A DNA stretch of 64,000 bases, from NCBI RefSeq assembly GCF_963576675.1, contig NC_088919.1, forward strand, positions 62,330,578 through 62,394,577, read 5' to 3'. Positions 37,701-48,282 of this stretch are shown piece by piece (the first letter of the stretch is position 1; each line of letters starts with the position of its first letter). The notes below the pieces were generated by a model. It made no database searches. It was not told where the DNA came from and saw only the letters and a program-made list of their open reading frames with translations. This stretch comes from Euphorbia lathyris. Lineage: Eukaryota; Streptophyta; Magnoliopsida; Malpighiales; Euphorbiaceae. The position numbers and the translations under genes are program-made.

Positions 37701-37916
37701 GCAATTGATCTTTCAAAGAACCCAATTCAACACAGCAGAATGAAGCATGTCAGCATTAGACATCACTTCATTAGAGACCATGTACTCAAGGGTGAGATCA
37801 ATCTGACCTTTGTCCCAACGGACGAGCAGCTTGCGGATATCTTCACGAAGCCACTGGCCCGTAAGCAGTTCAGCATATTGAGAGAAGCAATTGGTATGTT
37901 TAATCCTCTTCAGTAA
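34784..37916 (+). pseudogene. pol: Sirevirus pol: protease, integrase, reverse transcriptase, RNase H
   Basis: The long frame 34784-37585 (933 codons) gives protease [10 protein letters not shown] (Asp17), the integrase zinc finger (His143, His148, Cys177, Cys180), the integrase catalytic triad Asp208, Asp271 and Glu307 with DD35E spacing, and reverse transcriptase with YVDD at 729-732. In the first reverse transcriptase motif, [12 protein letters not shown], the catalytic Asp is Asn (residue 644, codon at 36713), which should abolish polymerase activity. RNase H begins with YTDADYG, then a +1 frameshift at an A6 run near 37550 moves [16 protein letters not shown] and DIFTKPL into the frame ending at 37916. 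The first ATG may not be the native start, as the junction with gag is out of frame. Confidence 0.95.
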
Positions 37917-38386
37917 ATTCCTGTGCTAAATGAATATGAATGCTGAGTGAATTACTATGCTGAATGATTGTTTTTTGCTGTGTACTCATTGAATCTAATT
38001 AAACAGCAAATACTGAGTAAACTTGCACACTGAGTAAATTAGTTTAAATTTAAACTTAGAAATTATCCCTTTATGCAATACTGACCACTCAGAATATCAA
38101 ACGATTAGTATTCTAAACGCTGAGTGTTATATCCGTTAGAATAAATGCAATAGCACGCGTATAGCCCTAGGATGACGTATACGCCGTATGTGTCATAAAT
38201 GCCAGGATCTTTGTCGGTTCAAAATCCCAAGGCAAAACTGACACATGGATTCGATTAAATCCACACCACACATCACCTCTATAAATAATGGGCAATTCCC
38301 CATTTTTATTCTTTACACTTATCGAACTCTCAAGCAAAGAAATTATCTCTCTCTAAAAACCCATCTAAGTTTTCCCATCCTCAACT

Positions 38387-41193
38387 ATGACTAAGATTTC
38401 CTACAACATCTCCGGTGTCGGCCACCAAAAGTCCAGCTCCGATGAACCTACAGGGAATCCTCCAACACCCAGCAAAGGAAAAGCTGGTCAGGAAAAGCCT
38501 GTAAAAGTCAGGACCTACTCAAAGGTTTTTGAAAATGTCCGTGAATGGAAAGTTAAGCCCTCAAGATGGGTATCTGAAGCCTTCGTACAAAACAAACAAC
38601 CCTTCTGCGAGTGGATTTCACAGAATGGATGGACTGGGCTATTTTCAGTTAGGGATCATACTTACCCTGACCTTGTGAGGGAATTTTACCACAACCTTCG
38701 CGTTGCAAATGACAATACCGACTATCTGTGTACAGTGGTGAAAGAGAAAACCATCTTCATCAACCCTCTCTACTTAGGAAATCTGCTCCAATTAAAACTA
38801 AGGGAGCAAGGCTGAGAAGATCTGGAGATCAGGATGGCACTGGGTATGCACACAACTTCTGCAAACCTGAGGGCCACTCAGGAGAAGTCTCAGCTTTATC
38901 AATGGGTCAGCACCAGAAGATGGCTCATTACTTGCTGACCTACTTCATCTACCCGAAAATCAACTGCACTACATCAACAACTAACTTCGAGCAATGCTTT
39001 ATATGGCATATGCCGACGTACACTCCCATCAATATGCCAGTCTTTCTTGTTGCTAGTTTCCTTCGAAGTACTGGCACACTGAGGCTAGGATCAATCATCA
39101 CAAGAATTCTCATCGACCATAAAGTTGATCTCGAAGGTGAGGACAAGACTCGAGGATCTGAGATAACAGCTGCCTCGCTAAGAGCATTAAAATTTGGACA
39201 GCCTTTGAAGAAAGGTAAAGCTGCTGCTGCTGCTGGACAAGCTGAGGGAACTGCTGAGCCAAAGAAAGAGCGAAAGACTAAGGCCCCAGCTTCCCGCAAA
39301 AGAAAAACTGCTGAGACTCCTTCCAAAAATGTTGAGTCTCCAGCAAAAAGACAGAAGTCAGCTGAGAAACGAAGCAGGCAAGGTGAGCCTGGAACTGAGG
39401 AAACTGCTGAGCAACCTCAGAAGAAGTAGAAACCTTCTACACTGACTCCCCTCAACGCCATACCTACAGACTTTGTAGTACCGGGTGACTCTCACTTCAC
39501 CCAGTGTCAAGGTACAATAGCTGAGTCCAAAGAACATGAGGTACAACTGGATGATCATTTCATCTCACAAGTTGAGGAAGAACTTGATGGTGACAGTACA
39601 GAGGAAGAAGAAGAAGAGGCCAGCGGTCAGGATGACGCTGAGGACTCTGAGGAGACAGCCAGTGAACATGAGACTGAGCAGGCCAATGTTGGGTTTGCTG
39701 CTGGAGATGAGTAAGTACTTGATCAACACAATGTTGATCCAGTCCAAGCACAAGCTGACCAGCCTCATGATGAGCAACACGAATCTTCTCCTTCTCACTC
39801 AGGAGATCCTACTCAAACTGTCACTCCACCTCGTAGAAGAAAAAAGTTGGTTAAGGTCAGTGAGAAGCCTGTCAGTGAAGATTTTGTGCCACCACCAACT
39901 CTTCCTGACTTTGTCATTTCAAAGACAACCAAGGACCCCTCCTCAGTAAAGCTAAAATTCTTCAAACGCCAATCAACTTCCACTACATCGGCGCCATTAG
40001 AAAAGCAAGCCTCTGTTTCTTCTCAACAGGAACATGCCGACCAAAATGCTTCCACCACCTCAACCAGTCAGGTTGAGTCGATTACTATTCATGCCATTTC
40101 TTCAAGCATGGTGCTGACTCCACACACCTCTACCGTCAGCACAGACAGTATTCGCATTACCACTTCTCAAACTCAACTCTCTGCCGATCAATCAACTATC
40201 CCAGAAACTCAAGTGCAGATTGAGAATGCTATACCAGTCACTGACCAGGTCACTCCTTTCACTCCTCTCCTTTCCGGTCACACTGATGTCCCTGAAGGCT
40301 CTCAAAGCTATCTGAATGCCACTGAGTCCGGCAAAAAGCTCATTGAATCAGTGCAAGCGTTGATCAGAGACCTTCAACATTCCACTCCTCCTGCTGCTGG
40401 GTCTTCATCTATTGAGACTACTCAGCTCTCCCAGGTCACTCAACTTCTCAACGAAGTTAAGGGACTCAAGGACTTGCTGAATGTAATCATTACCTTTCAA
40501 GCACAGCAAGCTAAGCAGGATTCAATCGCCAAGCTGGCTGAGATTCAGCTGACAACCGTGCAACTCTTGAACTCTTTACAACAACAAGTTCAGAAATTGT
40601 CAGCTGTGAACACCGACTATGCCACCTCATCTGAAGTAAAGATGCTTTTTGCTCAACTTCACACCGAGCAACTTAAGACAAATGAGCAAATGATTTCTTA
40701 CAATCAGTGCTCAGTAGAGCAAATTGGTGAGGCTATTCGCTTGCTTAATCTGAATAAGCAAGAGATGGATACTGACGCAATGAAGCAGAACGAGATGTAG
40801 TCTATCATACAACAAACCTTCAACCACATTCGTCATAACAATATTCAACGTCAGTATTACGACACAGCTCTTTTAAAGACCTTTCACCAAATCTTTGCTG
40901 GTCTTACTGAAGCTCTCATCTGGCAAGGAAAAGCTCAAGCGTTTAGCGTCAACATGCTCAGTGCTGCTGAACTCAACATACCCGAAGAGGTATCAACTGA
41001 TGGAGTTGCAATTTTTGACGGCGTCAATGAAAGCGCTGAGAAACTTAAGGAGCTGTCCCAAGAACTGACTCGAGCTGCCTTAACTGATGCCTTCAGACTT
41101 CCTCCTCCTGATGCTGACAAAACGGGGGAGAAAGAACAAGCAGCTAGAGCTCAGCATGAGCGAAGCCAGTTGCAACACAAGAAAAAGAAATAG
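38387..41193 (+). pseudogene. Extra (env-like position) ORF of the Sirevirus, broken
   Basis: A further ORF follows pol by about 470 bp, as in SIRE-type elements where it is called env-like. The start at 38387 (MTKISYNI) is the first ATG after a TC-rich leader. Residues around YPDLVREFYHNL resemble a conserved 'putative plant transposon protein' domain often found in this position. A frameshift near 38800 moves the frame, which then continues to 41193 with stops at 39427, 39712 and 40798. The middle is Lys/Ala-rich then acidic (a run of Glu near 39605), and the last third is Gln/Ser/Thr-rich with coiled-coil-like heptads. I see no clear signal peptide or membrane span, so a surface-protein role is unsupported. 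Confidence 0.75.
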
Positions 41194-41730
41194 ATAGGCT
41201 AGCTAAGTATAGACTAAGTCAGATGTAATCTATATGCCTTATCTATAAGTTTTGCTGTGTAAACACTGACTTCCATCAATATATCATATCTGCATCTTTT
41301 TATTCCTATTCCTGAGTTATGATATATGTTAATAAATGTTACTGTGTACTGAGTCATTACGTATCTTCAATTAAATCAGCTATGTTTTATACTTATAAAT
41401 CTTATTGACTGAATCAAATGCTGATAACATGTTTGACATTGTCCTATGTGCTTATAAAACATTGTTTGTTAAGAATCCATTGAACAACAAATTACTCAGC
41501 GCACTCTATATGATTAAACCTTCCGCTTTATACTGAGTAAATAGAATATGTTTAATAAGCTGACCTATATCTGAAAACTGACCTTAGACTTACTCAATTA
41601 AACCTTTAAATATGTAGAGTAAAACTAAGTCAGTAGCTCAACCCTTACGGGGGAGTTTGCTAAATTATACTAGGTCAACTATCATGGGGGAGCTCATACT
41701 GAGTTCCTCGCTGAATAGTTTTGCCAACAT
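41194..41730 (+). other. 3' untranslated region of the Sirevirus
   Basis: Non-coding sequence between the extra ORF and the polypurine tract. It has several GGGGGAG stretches (41649, 41687), each like the true tract, as is common in Sireviruses. Confidence 0.7.
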
Positions 41731-41743
41731 CAAAATGGGGGAG
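41731..41743 (+). other. Polypurine tract of the Sirevirus
   Basis: AAATGGGGGAGTT lies directly before the TGTTG of the 3' LTR and serves as primer for plus-strand DNA synthesis. Similar GGGGGAG copies occur 50-100 bp upstream. Confidence 0.85.
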
Positions 41744-43083
41744 TTTGTTGAAACACCTTTCCACATAATTTTGATTTGACAAAATTGTTTAAGTATAATT
41801 GAAATACATATTCTAAACACACTAAGTTTAAATGCTTTGATTTATTCTACTAATGTGTTTGTTCAATGTTGAGTTAAAATTGTTTATAAGACACAAGAAT
41901 TAAAAGGCCCAAGCCCAATACGGAAGTCAAGGCCCAAGTCAAACAACTCAGTACAACTCGGCCCGCGTTTGTTAAAACGCTGTCGCTTTGGACAAAACGC
42001 AACTCAGCAGAAGAAGGATCTAGAAGACCTTCAGGAACAACTTCAAAATGAAGCTGCTGAGTAGTCTCGACAAAGCGTACAAGACAGCAGCTGGCTAATG
42101 AAAACTTCCAGACAAAGTATTTCTACTTTGAGTAAAGTTCAGACGACACAGTATGCTGTCTAGTTGATTTTACCATAAAAGGAGAGACAGTATGCTGACC
42201 TGACCGAGGACAGAAGATACACAAATGTGATTGGCCGAGAGCTCTGAGCAAGTCAGGATGACAACGACAGAAAGCCGTTTTCCCTCCAACGGTTATTTCG
42301 AAATTCGAAATGACCGATGCCCAGACGTCTCTATAAATAGTGCCATCACAAGCTTCATTCGACACAGAACTTGATCAAGCCATTACGCTGACCAAATTTC
42401 TACACAAGTTCTGCAAGCAAAGAAGCAAAGCAAATCTTACACTATAATTCATATACTTGTGTAAAAGTCTAGAGTGATTCTTTCAATCGTCTAAAGTGTC
42501 TTAGCAAATCATTGTATAGGACAAAACACTTATCATTTCTAGAAGATAGAAAGGAGAGGCTGAGTACTCGGTTATAGTACTCAGCAAGAGATTAGGATTG
42601 AGTAGAGGTATAGAGGAAGGTACTATTGTTATACTCAGTTGCTAAGATTGTAAAAGGTTTGAGGCTCTACCTTTAAAGAGCTCAGTAGAGGATTCGAAAT
42701 CTCGGAACGTGTTCCGGGGACAGGACGCAGGCTTAGAAGAAACCGAACCTGGATAAATCTGCTGAGTAAAGTATTTCTTACCTTTAACTCCTTATATATA
42801 TTGCTTGCTTAAAATAACCAAAAACTGACCAAGTAAAGAGGTCAACTAGAGTTGTGCGCGTTGAACATCTGAGCTCAGGAATAGACTCTAAGTGCTATCT
42901 CCTGACTCAAGCTAAGAAACTGACCTAGTCACCAGTTGACTAAGCCAGTATCTCGCTGTTTACTCAGCGCCGCTGTTAAAACCTTTTTCCTTAGAAAAAG
43001 AAGTCTGCCCTAATTGCAAAAAAGTTTAAATAGTTCCTAACCCCCCCTTGGAACTATACTTGCAATCTTACAAGGGACCAACA
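41744..43083 (+). repeat. 3' LTR of the Sirevirus element
   Basis: 1340 bp, nearly identical to the 5' LTR. About 19 substitutions and two small indels are visible by eye. It ends CAACA at 43083 and is followed by the GCACG target duplication. Confidence 0.95.
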
Positions 43084-43200
43084 GCACGTTGAAGAACGGA
43101 GGCCGGTCGGATGACTGCTGCTCTTCTTCTTGTTAACGGCAGAAATTTGAGAGAGAAGAGAAATGAGGCGGTGTGAATGGGGGTTAGAATTCAACCCTAA
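43084..43200 (-). pseudogene. Other half of the captured GC-rich exon or leader
   Basis: This continues the minus-strand exon-like sequence at 31447-31649 once the Sirevirus and one target duplication are removed. TC-rich leader character (TTTCTCTTCTCTCTC on the minus strand) suggests 5' UTR near a transcription start. The following 43201-43413 is AT-rich and featureless. Confidence 0.45.
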
Positions 43201-43413
43201 TCCGTAATGTGAAAGCTTATCTCACTGTTTCTTTATTATTCCGAATTGAACCCCCTAATTATTCAATCCTATGCACACTGACCCAACCTTTTAAAGTTAA
43301 ATTCAATTATGCCATTTTCCTATCACAATTGCCACCCTTCTACTTATCTAAGCTTCAATTTAACCCATTCCCTTTAAATAATTGATAAATAATTTAGTTA
43401 GTTAATTTATAAT

Positions 43414-43844
43414 GGGATAACGTACCAAAATAGGCCTAAGGTTTACGTTCAAAATAGCACCAATATAGGCTTAACGTTTACGACATAATATCAATTTAGG
43501 CTTAACGTTTACAATATAGCATCAATTTAGGCTTAACGTACAAAATTGCACCAATATAGCCTTAACGTTTACAAAATAATATGAATTTAAGTTTAACGTT
43601 TTACAAAATATATACAATTTAAGCTAAACGTCATAATTAAATTAATCATATTATTATTTTATAAACGTTAAGCCTATATTGATGCTATTTTGTACGTGAT
43701 GCCTAAATTGATGCTATATTGTAAACGTTAAGTCTAAATTGATATTATATTGTAAACGTTAAGCCTATATTGGTACTATTTTGAACGTTAAGCCTAAATT
43801 GGTACTTCCCCAAAAACCTTAGGCCTGTTTTGGTACCTTATCCC
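43414..43844 (+). mobile_element. Mutator-type MITE (family 1, copy 2)
   Basis: 431-bp palindromic element, GGGATAACGTACC to the inverse of GGGATAAGGTACC. A perfect 9-bp target duplication ATTTATAAT flanks it (43405-43413, 43845-43853). Inside are repeated TTTAGGCTTAACGTTTAC-type motifs in both directions. It is the best-preserved copy of the family seen here. Confidence 0.88.
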
Positions 43845-43853
43845 ATTTATAAT

Positions 43854-44269
43854 TCATATCAGATTATTTTAGTTCAATTAAGGCATTTAGGTTATTTTAG
43901 TTCAAATTTGCGAAAATTCTCACTGAAATTAGAGTCGCAAGACATATCACCATTACGCATCATTAAAAGCATACATTCATAAGCATAAACATTACATGTG
44001 TCTAATTTTTGTGAAATTGGCTTGAGCTTTTTGGAATAAGGGTTTTGTCTAAGCTTTTAAAATTTGATTTTCAAATTGGGAATGAAAATTGGGAAAACTT
44101 TTTGGAGGGATTATTTGGTGAAGAGGGCGGTAACTTAACAATTGGGGGAATGATAACTTGGCGGTACTTCAAATTTTTTAGGGTAATTATTTAAAGTTAA
44201 TAGTGAGAATTAAATGTATTATTAATATTATTGTTAAATAAAATAGTGAGAATAGTAAGTGAAAATTTT
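43854..44269. other. Outer CACTA interior, no gene seen
   Basis: AT-rich sequence between the MITE and the right sub-terminal repeats. The leader-like minus-strand sequence at 43084-43200 could have its promoter here, but no TATA position can be set. Confidence 0.5.
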
Positions 44270-44561
44270 GCTACATAATAAATTATTGTTTGCCACCAAA
44301 TAAATTACCCGTGGCATTAGTAAGTTTATGCCACGCTTAAACTTTTCCCGTGGCATAAACAAGTTCAGCCACACAAAAAAAAAATACTGTGACAAGATTC
44401 GTGGCACAAGTATATGTTTGCCACGGAATAAACTTAACCGTGACATAAATACATCAAGTGATCAAAAGTTTATGGTGGAATCCATTTTTCCCGTAGCTAA
44501 CTAAAAATATGCCACGAATTTTACATTCTCGTGGCATGATTCGTGGCACAAGTGCTCATTT
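44270..44561 (+). repeat. Right sub-terminal region of the outer CACTA
   Basis: GCCACG/CGTGGC repeats in both orientations lead to CGTGGCACAAGTGCTCATTT, the inverse of the left end with one base different. The expected final TTGTAGTG is missing. Confidence 0.8.
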
Positions 44562-46498
44562 GTTACAAACCTTTCTAAGACTTTGTTGGGTTTGCTTTGC
44601 TCTCAATTTTATCATAATAAGAGAAGAAGGGTGGACTCCTCAAAGGTCCCGTGGTTTTTACTCTTCACACCGAAGAGGTTTTCCACGTATAAATTTCGTG
44701 TTGTTGATTGTGGTTTAGATTTCCATTCTTTTGGTTTTATTTGCTATTTTGATTTGGAACTTGGGTTGTGCTTTGGTTGATTGTTTGTGAGATAGATCCT
44801 TGTGGTGTTGTTATTGGTATTTTGCGTGTTATTGGTAATCCGTCTTTTGGGGTCCTTAAATTTGGTATCAGAGCTTTCTAATTCTAATTTCTAAAATATC
44901 TGTAATATCTTGTATAATCTGTAAGTTAGAACTTAGACTTAGTCATTCATGTATTTCAAATGTAAGTTAGAACTTAGACTTAGTCGTTCGTGTATTTCAA
45001 ATTGAAAATCTATTTAAATATCTTTTCTTATTCTTCTCTTGCAGTTGTGTAGTTGTGTAATATTCTTATTCTTCAATATCTTTTCCCCACTTCTCTTGCA
45101 TCCTTTATGTGCTATCGTAGGGATCACCAACACTACCTTGCTTTCAATTAAGATACTCTATTTCTAATTTGTAAAATATCTGCGATATCTTGTATAATCT
45201 GTAAGTTAGAAGTCATACGTGTATTTCAAATTGAAACTTATCTTGTAGTAAAATCTATTTAAATATCAATACAAAATCAATAGAGATGACAATATTTAAA
45301 ACATAATACCCCAAATGGGTTTCTGTCAATCAAGTAGATATTGTTCATAACTGTTATGGGTCCAACCCATATTTAAGGTCAATTAATTATTAATTTTGGA
45401 TTCTTTGAGCAGTTTAGGTTAAGATGTATTTAAGTGAATGAGTTGTCATTATTGAGACAAGTGAAGGAAGAAGAAAAGACTCACAAAAGAAGAAATTCGT
45501 TTTTGGCCTTTCTCTCATTAGGTCAGTTCACATTTTTGTCGAATCCCGGAGTTTGAACCGTCAGATCGGGGCGATTTTTAGACAGGAGCTTCTTGACATA
45601 TTTTTACTTGTTCTCACTGTTTTGATTTTCGGTTGGATGTCCGGAAGTTTCTGTTCGGGATTGGGGAAGATTGTAGATAGTTTCTTCTCTTTGTGGTATT
45701 TGTTTTCTTCTTGATCTCTTATTGTTTATGATTGTTGTTGGTGGGTTATAAACCTTTTTAAAATTTTGTTGGGTTTGCTTTTCCCTCAATTTTATCATAA
45801 TAAGAGAAGAAGGGTGGACTCCTTAAAGGTCTCGTGGTTTTTACTCTTCATACCGAAGAGGTTTTCCACGTATAAATCTCATCTTATTGATTGTGGTTTA
45901 GATTTCCATTGTTGTCGTTTTATTTGCTATTTTGATTTGGAACTTGGGTTGTGCTTTGGTTGATTGTTTGTGAGATAGATCCTTGTGGTGTTGTTAATGG
46001 TATTGTGCGTGTTATTAGTAACCCGTCTTTTGGGGTCCTTCAATTTGGTATCAGAGCTTTGTACTTCTAATTTCTAAAATATCTGTAATATCTTGTATAA
46101 TATCTAAGTTAGAACTTAGATTCAGCCATTCATGTATTTCAAATTGAAAATCTATTTCAATGACTTTTCTTATTTTTCTCTTGCAGTTAGTTGTGTAGTT
46201 GTGTAATATTCTTATTCTTCAATATATTTTCTTCACTTCTCTTGCATTCTTTATGTGCTATCGTAGGGATCACCAACACTACCTTGCTTTCAATTAAGAT
46301 ACTCTAATTCTAATTTGTAAAATATCTGTGATATCTTGTATAATCTGTAAGTGAGAAGTCATTCGTGTATTTCAAATTGAAACTTATCTTTTAGTAAAAT
46401 CTATTTAAATATCAATACAAAATCAATAGAGATGACAATATTTAAAAAATAATACCCCAAATGGGTTTGTGTCAATAAAATTAGATATTGTTCATAAC
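44562..46498 (+). repeat. Tandem array, right block (about 1.6 units)
   Basis: The unit cut at 21561 resumes here with ACAAACCTTTCTAAGAC and continues to ATTGTTCATAACT at 46498. Primer-site motifs are intact at 44857 and 46048. The array stops within a base or two of the point where the next LTR-like part (TGTTATGGG) would begin. Confidence 0.9.
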
Positions 46499-46611
46499 TC
46501 CATTATTCATACTCAAATAATTTTTATTTTTTTATTGCAGGACATAAATCGAAATAACTTCAGCCAAATAAGGATGCAATGTATTCGAAAACATGTCCTG
46601 CAACTATATTT
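46499..46611 (+). pseudogene. Exon-like fragment split by a Mutator-like element
   Basis: A T-rich stretch ending TTTTTTATTGCAG looks like a splice acceptor. It is followed by an open reading frame (DINRNNFSQIRMQCIRKHV...) that, after removing the transposon at 46612-48061 and one target copy, continues a few codons to a stop near 48084 (DHL-stop). This would be a short terminal exon of an unidentified gene. I recognise no domain, and no other exon of it is visible. Confidence 0.35.
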
Positions 46612-48061
46612 AGGTAAATTACATATGTGGCGTACAACATTTACCCACTTTCACACTTTGGTATACAACCTTTAATTTTACATACTAAAATGTACAACCT
46701 TTTGGTGACCTCCCACTAAAGTGTACAGTCGGTATTTGTGACCGGTCAACGCAAGTCAACGTTGCCATGTCAGCATTTTGACCACTTTAAAAGTCAAAAA
46801 TTCACATCTCTGATATAGAATTACTAAAATACCCTCACCCCTTCCAAATTAATAAAATAGAACCCACTCTCTCTCCTTTCATTTTCTCATCCCTCTTTTT
46901 TCATTTCTCTCTCTAACTATTCTCTCTCTAAAACTTTCAATCTCTCTCTTTCCATTTCTCTCTCTAACTTTTCTCTCTAACACAAATTAAGATTACCCAG
47001 CACTGAATTTTACAATTAATCACTATCATCAACAAAGAATTTTACAATTAATCACTATCATCAACAAAGAATTAAGAAGAATTGATAATACTTAATTGGG
47101 CTAAATCAGTAAAAGAATAAATCAAAACAAATATGTGAGCCGATAAATCAATTGCCAACCGATAAATCTCTGCTCCTTCCTCCATGTTTGAACCAATTTG
47201 AAGAAACAGAAAAAAACAAAAAGAAAAAATGACTGCAAACTGAATGTGGCGGCTAATTTCTCTTGGGATGCAGAGTCTATCTTTCAGTTTTCGGTGAACG
47301 GAATCAAGACGGAAGAATTGAAGACATCGACGAAGACTACTCCATGGGGGGAGATCAAGATCAAGGGCAGTTTCATACTAATACAGTAGACTACAGTAGG
47401 TATCCATTAACACTGTTGCTTTCAAAAGATCTAACAGGAGCCAATTTTGACATCTTTCCTCAGATATGAACTGTAAATTCATTCTTTTTCAGTTAATACA
47501 TGAGATGTTGATAGTACAAAGTGTTATTTTTCTTAGTTGATCATCGATAAAATTGGAGAGAATGAAAATGAAAAGAAAAAGATGTTATGAGTACTAGTTT
47601 GCAGTGATATTATGTTGTTTTCTGCATATTTAGAATGAATACTAGTTTGCAGTCATATCAAAAAATGAAAAGAAAAAGATTATGAGTGGTGTAAATAGAA
47701 AACATTAGAGAGAGAAATAGAAGGACAGAGATCGAAAGTTTTAGAGAGAGAGAATAGTTAGAGAGAGAAACGAAAAGAGAGAGATGAGAAAATGAAAGGA
47801 GAGAGAGTGGGTTCTATTTTTTCAATTTGGAAGGGGTGAGGGTATTTTAGTAATTCCATATTAGGGGTGTGAATTTTTTACTTTTAAAGTGGTCAAAATG
47901 CTGACGTGGCAACGTTGACATGCGTTGACCGGTCATAAATACCGGATGTACACTTTAGTGGGAAGTCACCATAAGGTTGTACATTTTAGTGTGCAAAATT
48001 AAAGGTTGTACAGCAAAGTGTGAAAGTGGGTAAAGATTGTACACCACGTATGTAATTTACC
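46612..48061 (+). mobile_element. Mutator-like element with ~370-bp terminal inverted repeats
   Basis: The ends, GGTAAATTACATATGTGG and its inverse, extend as inverted repeats over roughly 370 bp at high identity, including CCCACTAAAGTGTACA and a CTCTCTCT-rich inner part. CAACTATATTT flanks both sides (46601-46611, 48062-48072), a 9-11-bp target duplication expected for Mutator-like elements. The 700-bp interior has no transposase. It includes an open frame at 47263-47469 in sequence of more gene-like composition, which could be captured host DNA as in Pack-MULEs. Confidence 0.87.
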
Positions 48062-48282
48062 CAACTATATTTGGATCACTTATAGTTGACTTATCATCAC
48101 ATCAGGTTGATTCATATATAGTACATGGTGAATAATCAATATTATGACTTTGAAATAAAAGTCAAGTCTTCTCTTTTGTGGAGTAAACAAGAAATCCAGA
48201 ATTCACATTGTTGTTTGGAAGGAGGTAATACAAAATCAACCATTTAAGGTCAACACTAGGAAATTTGATCTACTCTCATTTC

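Larger units (their letters stand above)
31650..43083 (+). mobile_element. Sirevirus-type (SIRE/Maximus) Copia LTR retrotransposon, full length, 11.4 kb
   Basis: Order is 5' LTR, primer site, gag, pol (protease, integrase, reverse transcriptase, RNase H), an extra ORF, polypurine tract and 3' LTR. Integrase before reverse transcriptase places it in Copia. Length, ~1.3-kb LTRs and a long extra ORF after pol fit the Sirevirus lineage. The 5-bp target duplication is GCGCG (31645-31649) and GCACG (43084-43088), one base apart by a CpG-type transition. The LTRs differ at about 19 substitutions and two small indels by eye, so insertion is relatively recent. Stops, frameshifts and a reverse transcriptase active-site change make it non-autonomous. 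It sits in a captured exon within the outer CACTA. Confidence 0.95.
21562..44561 (+). mobile_element. CACTA (EnSpm/CMC) transposon, ~23 kb, outer element, with nested insertions
   Basis: The left end begins CACTACAACAAATG, and its inverse (without the last few bases) closes the element near 44561. Both ends hold many GCCACG/CGTGGC sub-terminal repeats in both orientations, as expected for CACTA transposase-binding regions. The flanks are the two halves of one array unit: GGTGGGTT stops at 21561 and ACAAACC resumes at 44565. The right end lacks the final GTAGTG, apparently lost between GTT repeats, so the 3-bp target duplication cannot be confirmed. I found no transposase (TNPD/TNPA) coding region, so it is non-autonomous. 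It holds an inner CACTA, gene fragments, a Sirevirus and a MITE. Confidence 0.85.

Noticed and set aside
38949..39326. A 125-codon minus-strand open frame.
   Set aside because: It is antisense to the extra Sirevirus ORF, whose composition explains it. No domain is visible.
39536..39949. A 137-codon plus-strand open frame.
   Set aside because: It overlaps the extra Sirevirus ORF in another frame. The true frame (same as 39847-40800) is open here apart from a stop at 39712 and has the expected acidic composition.
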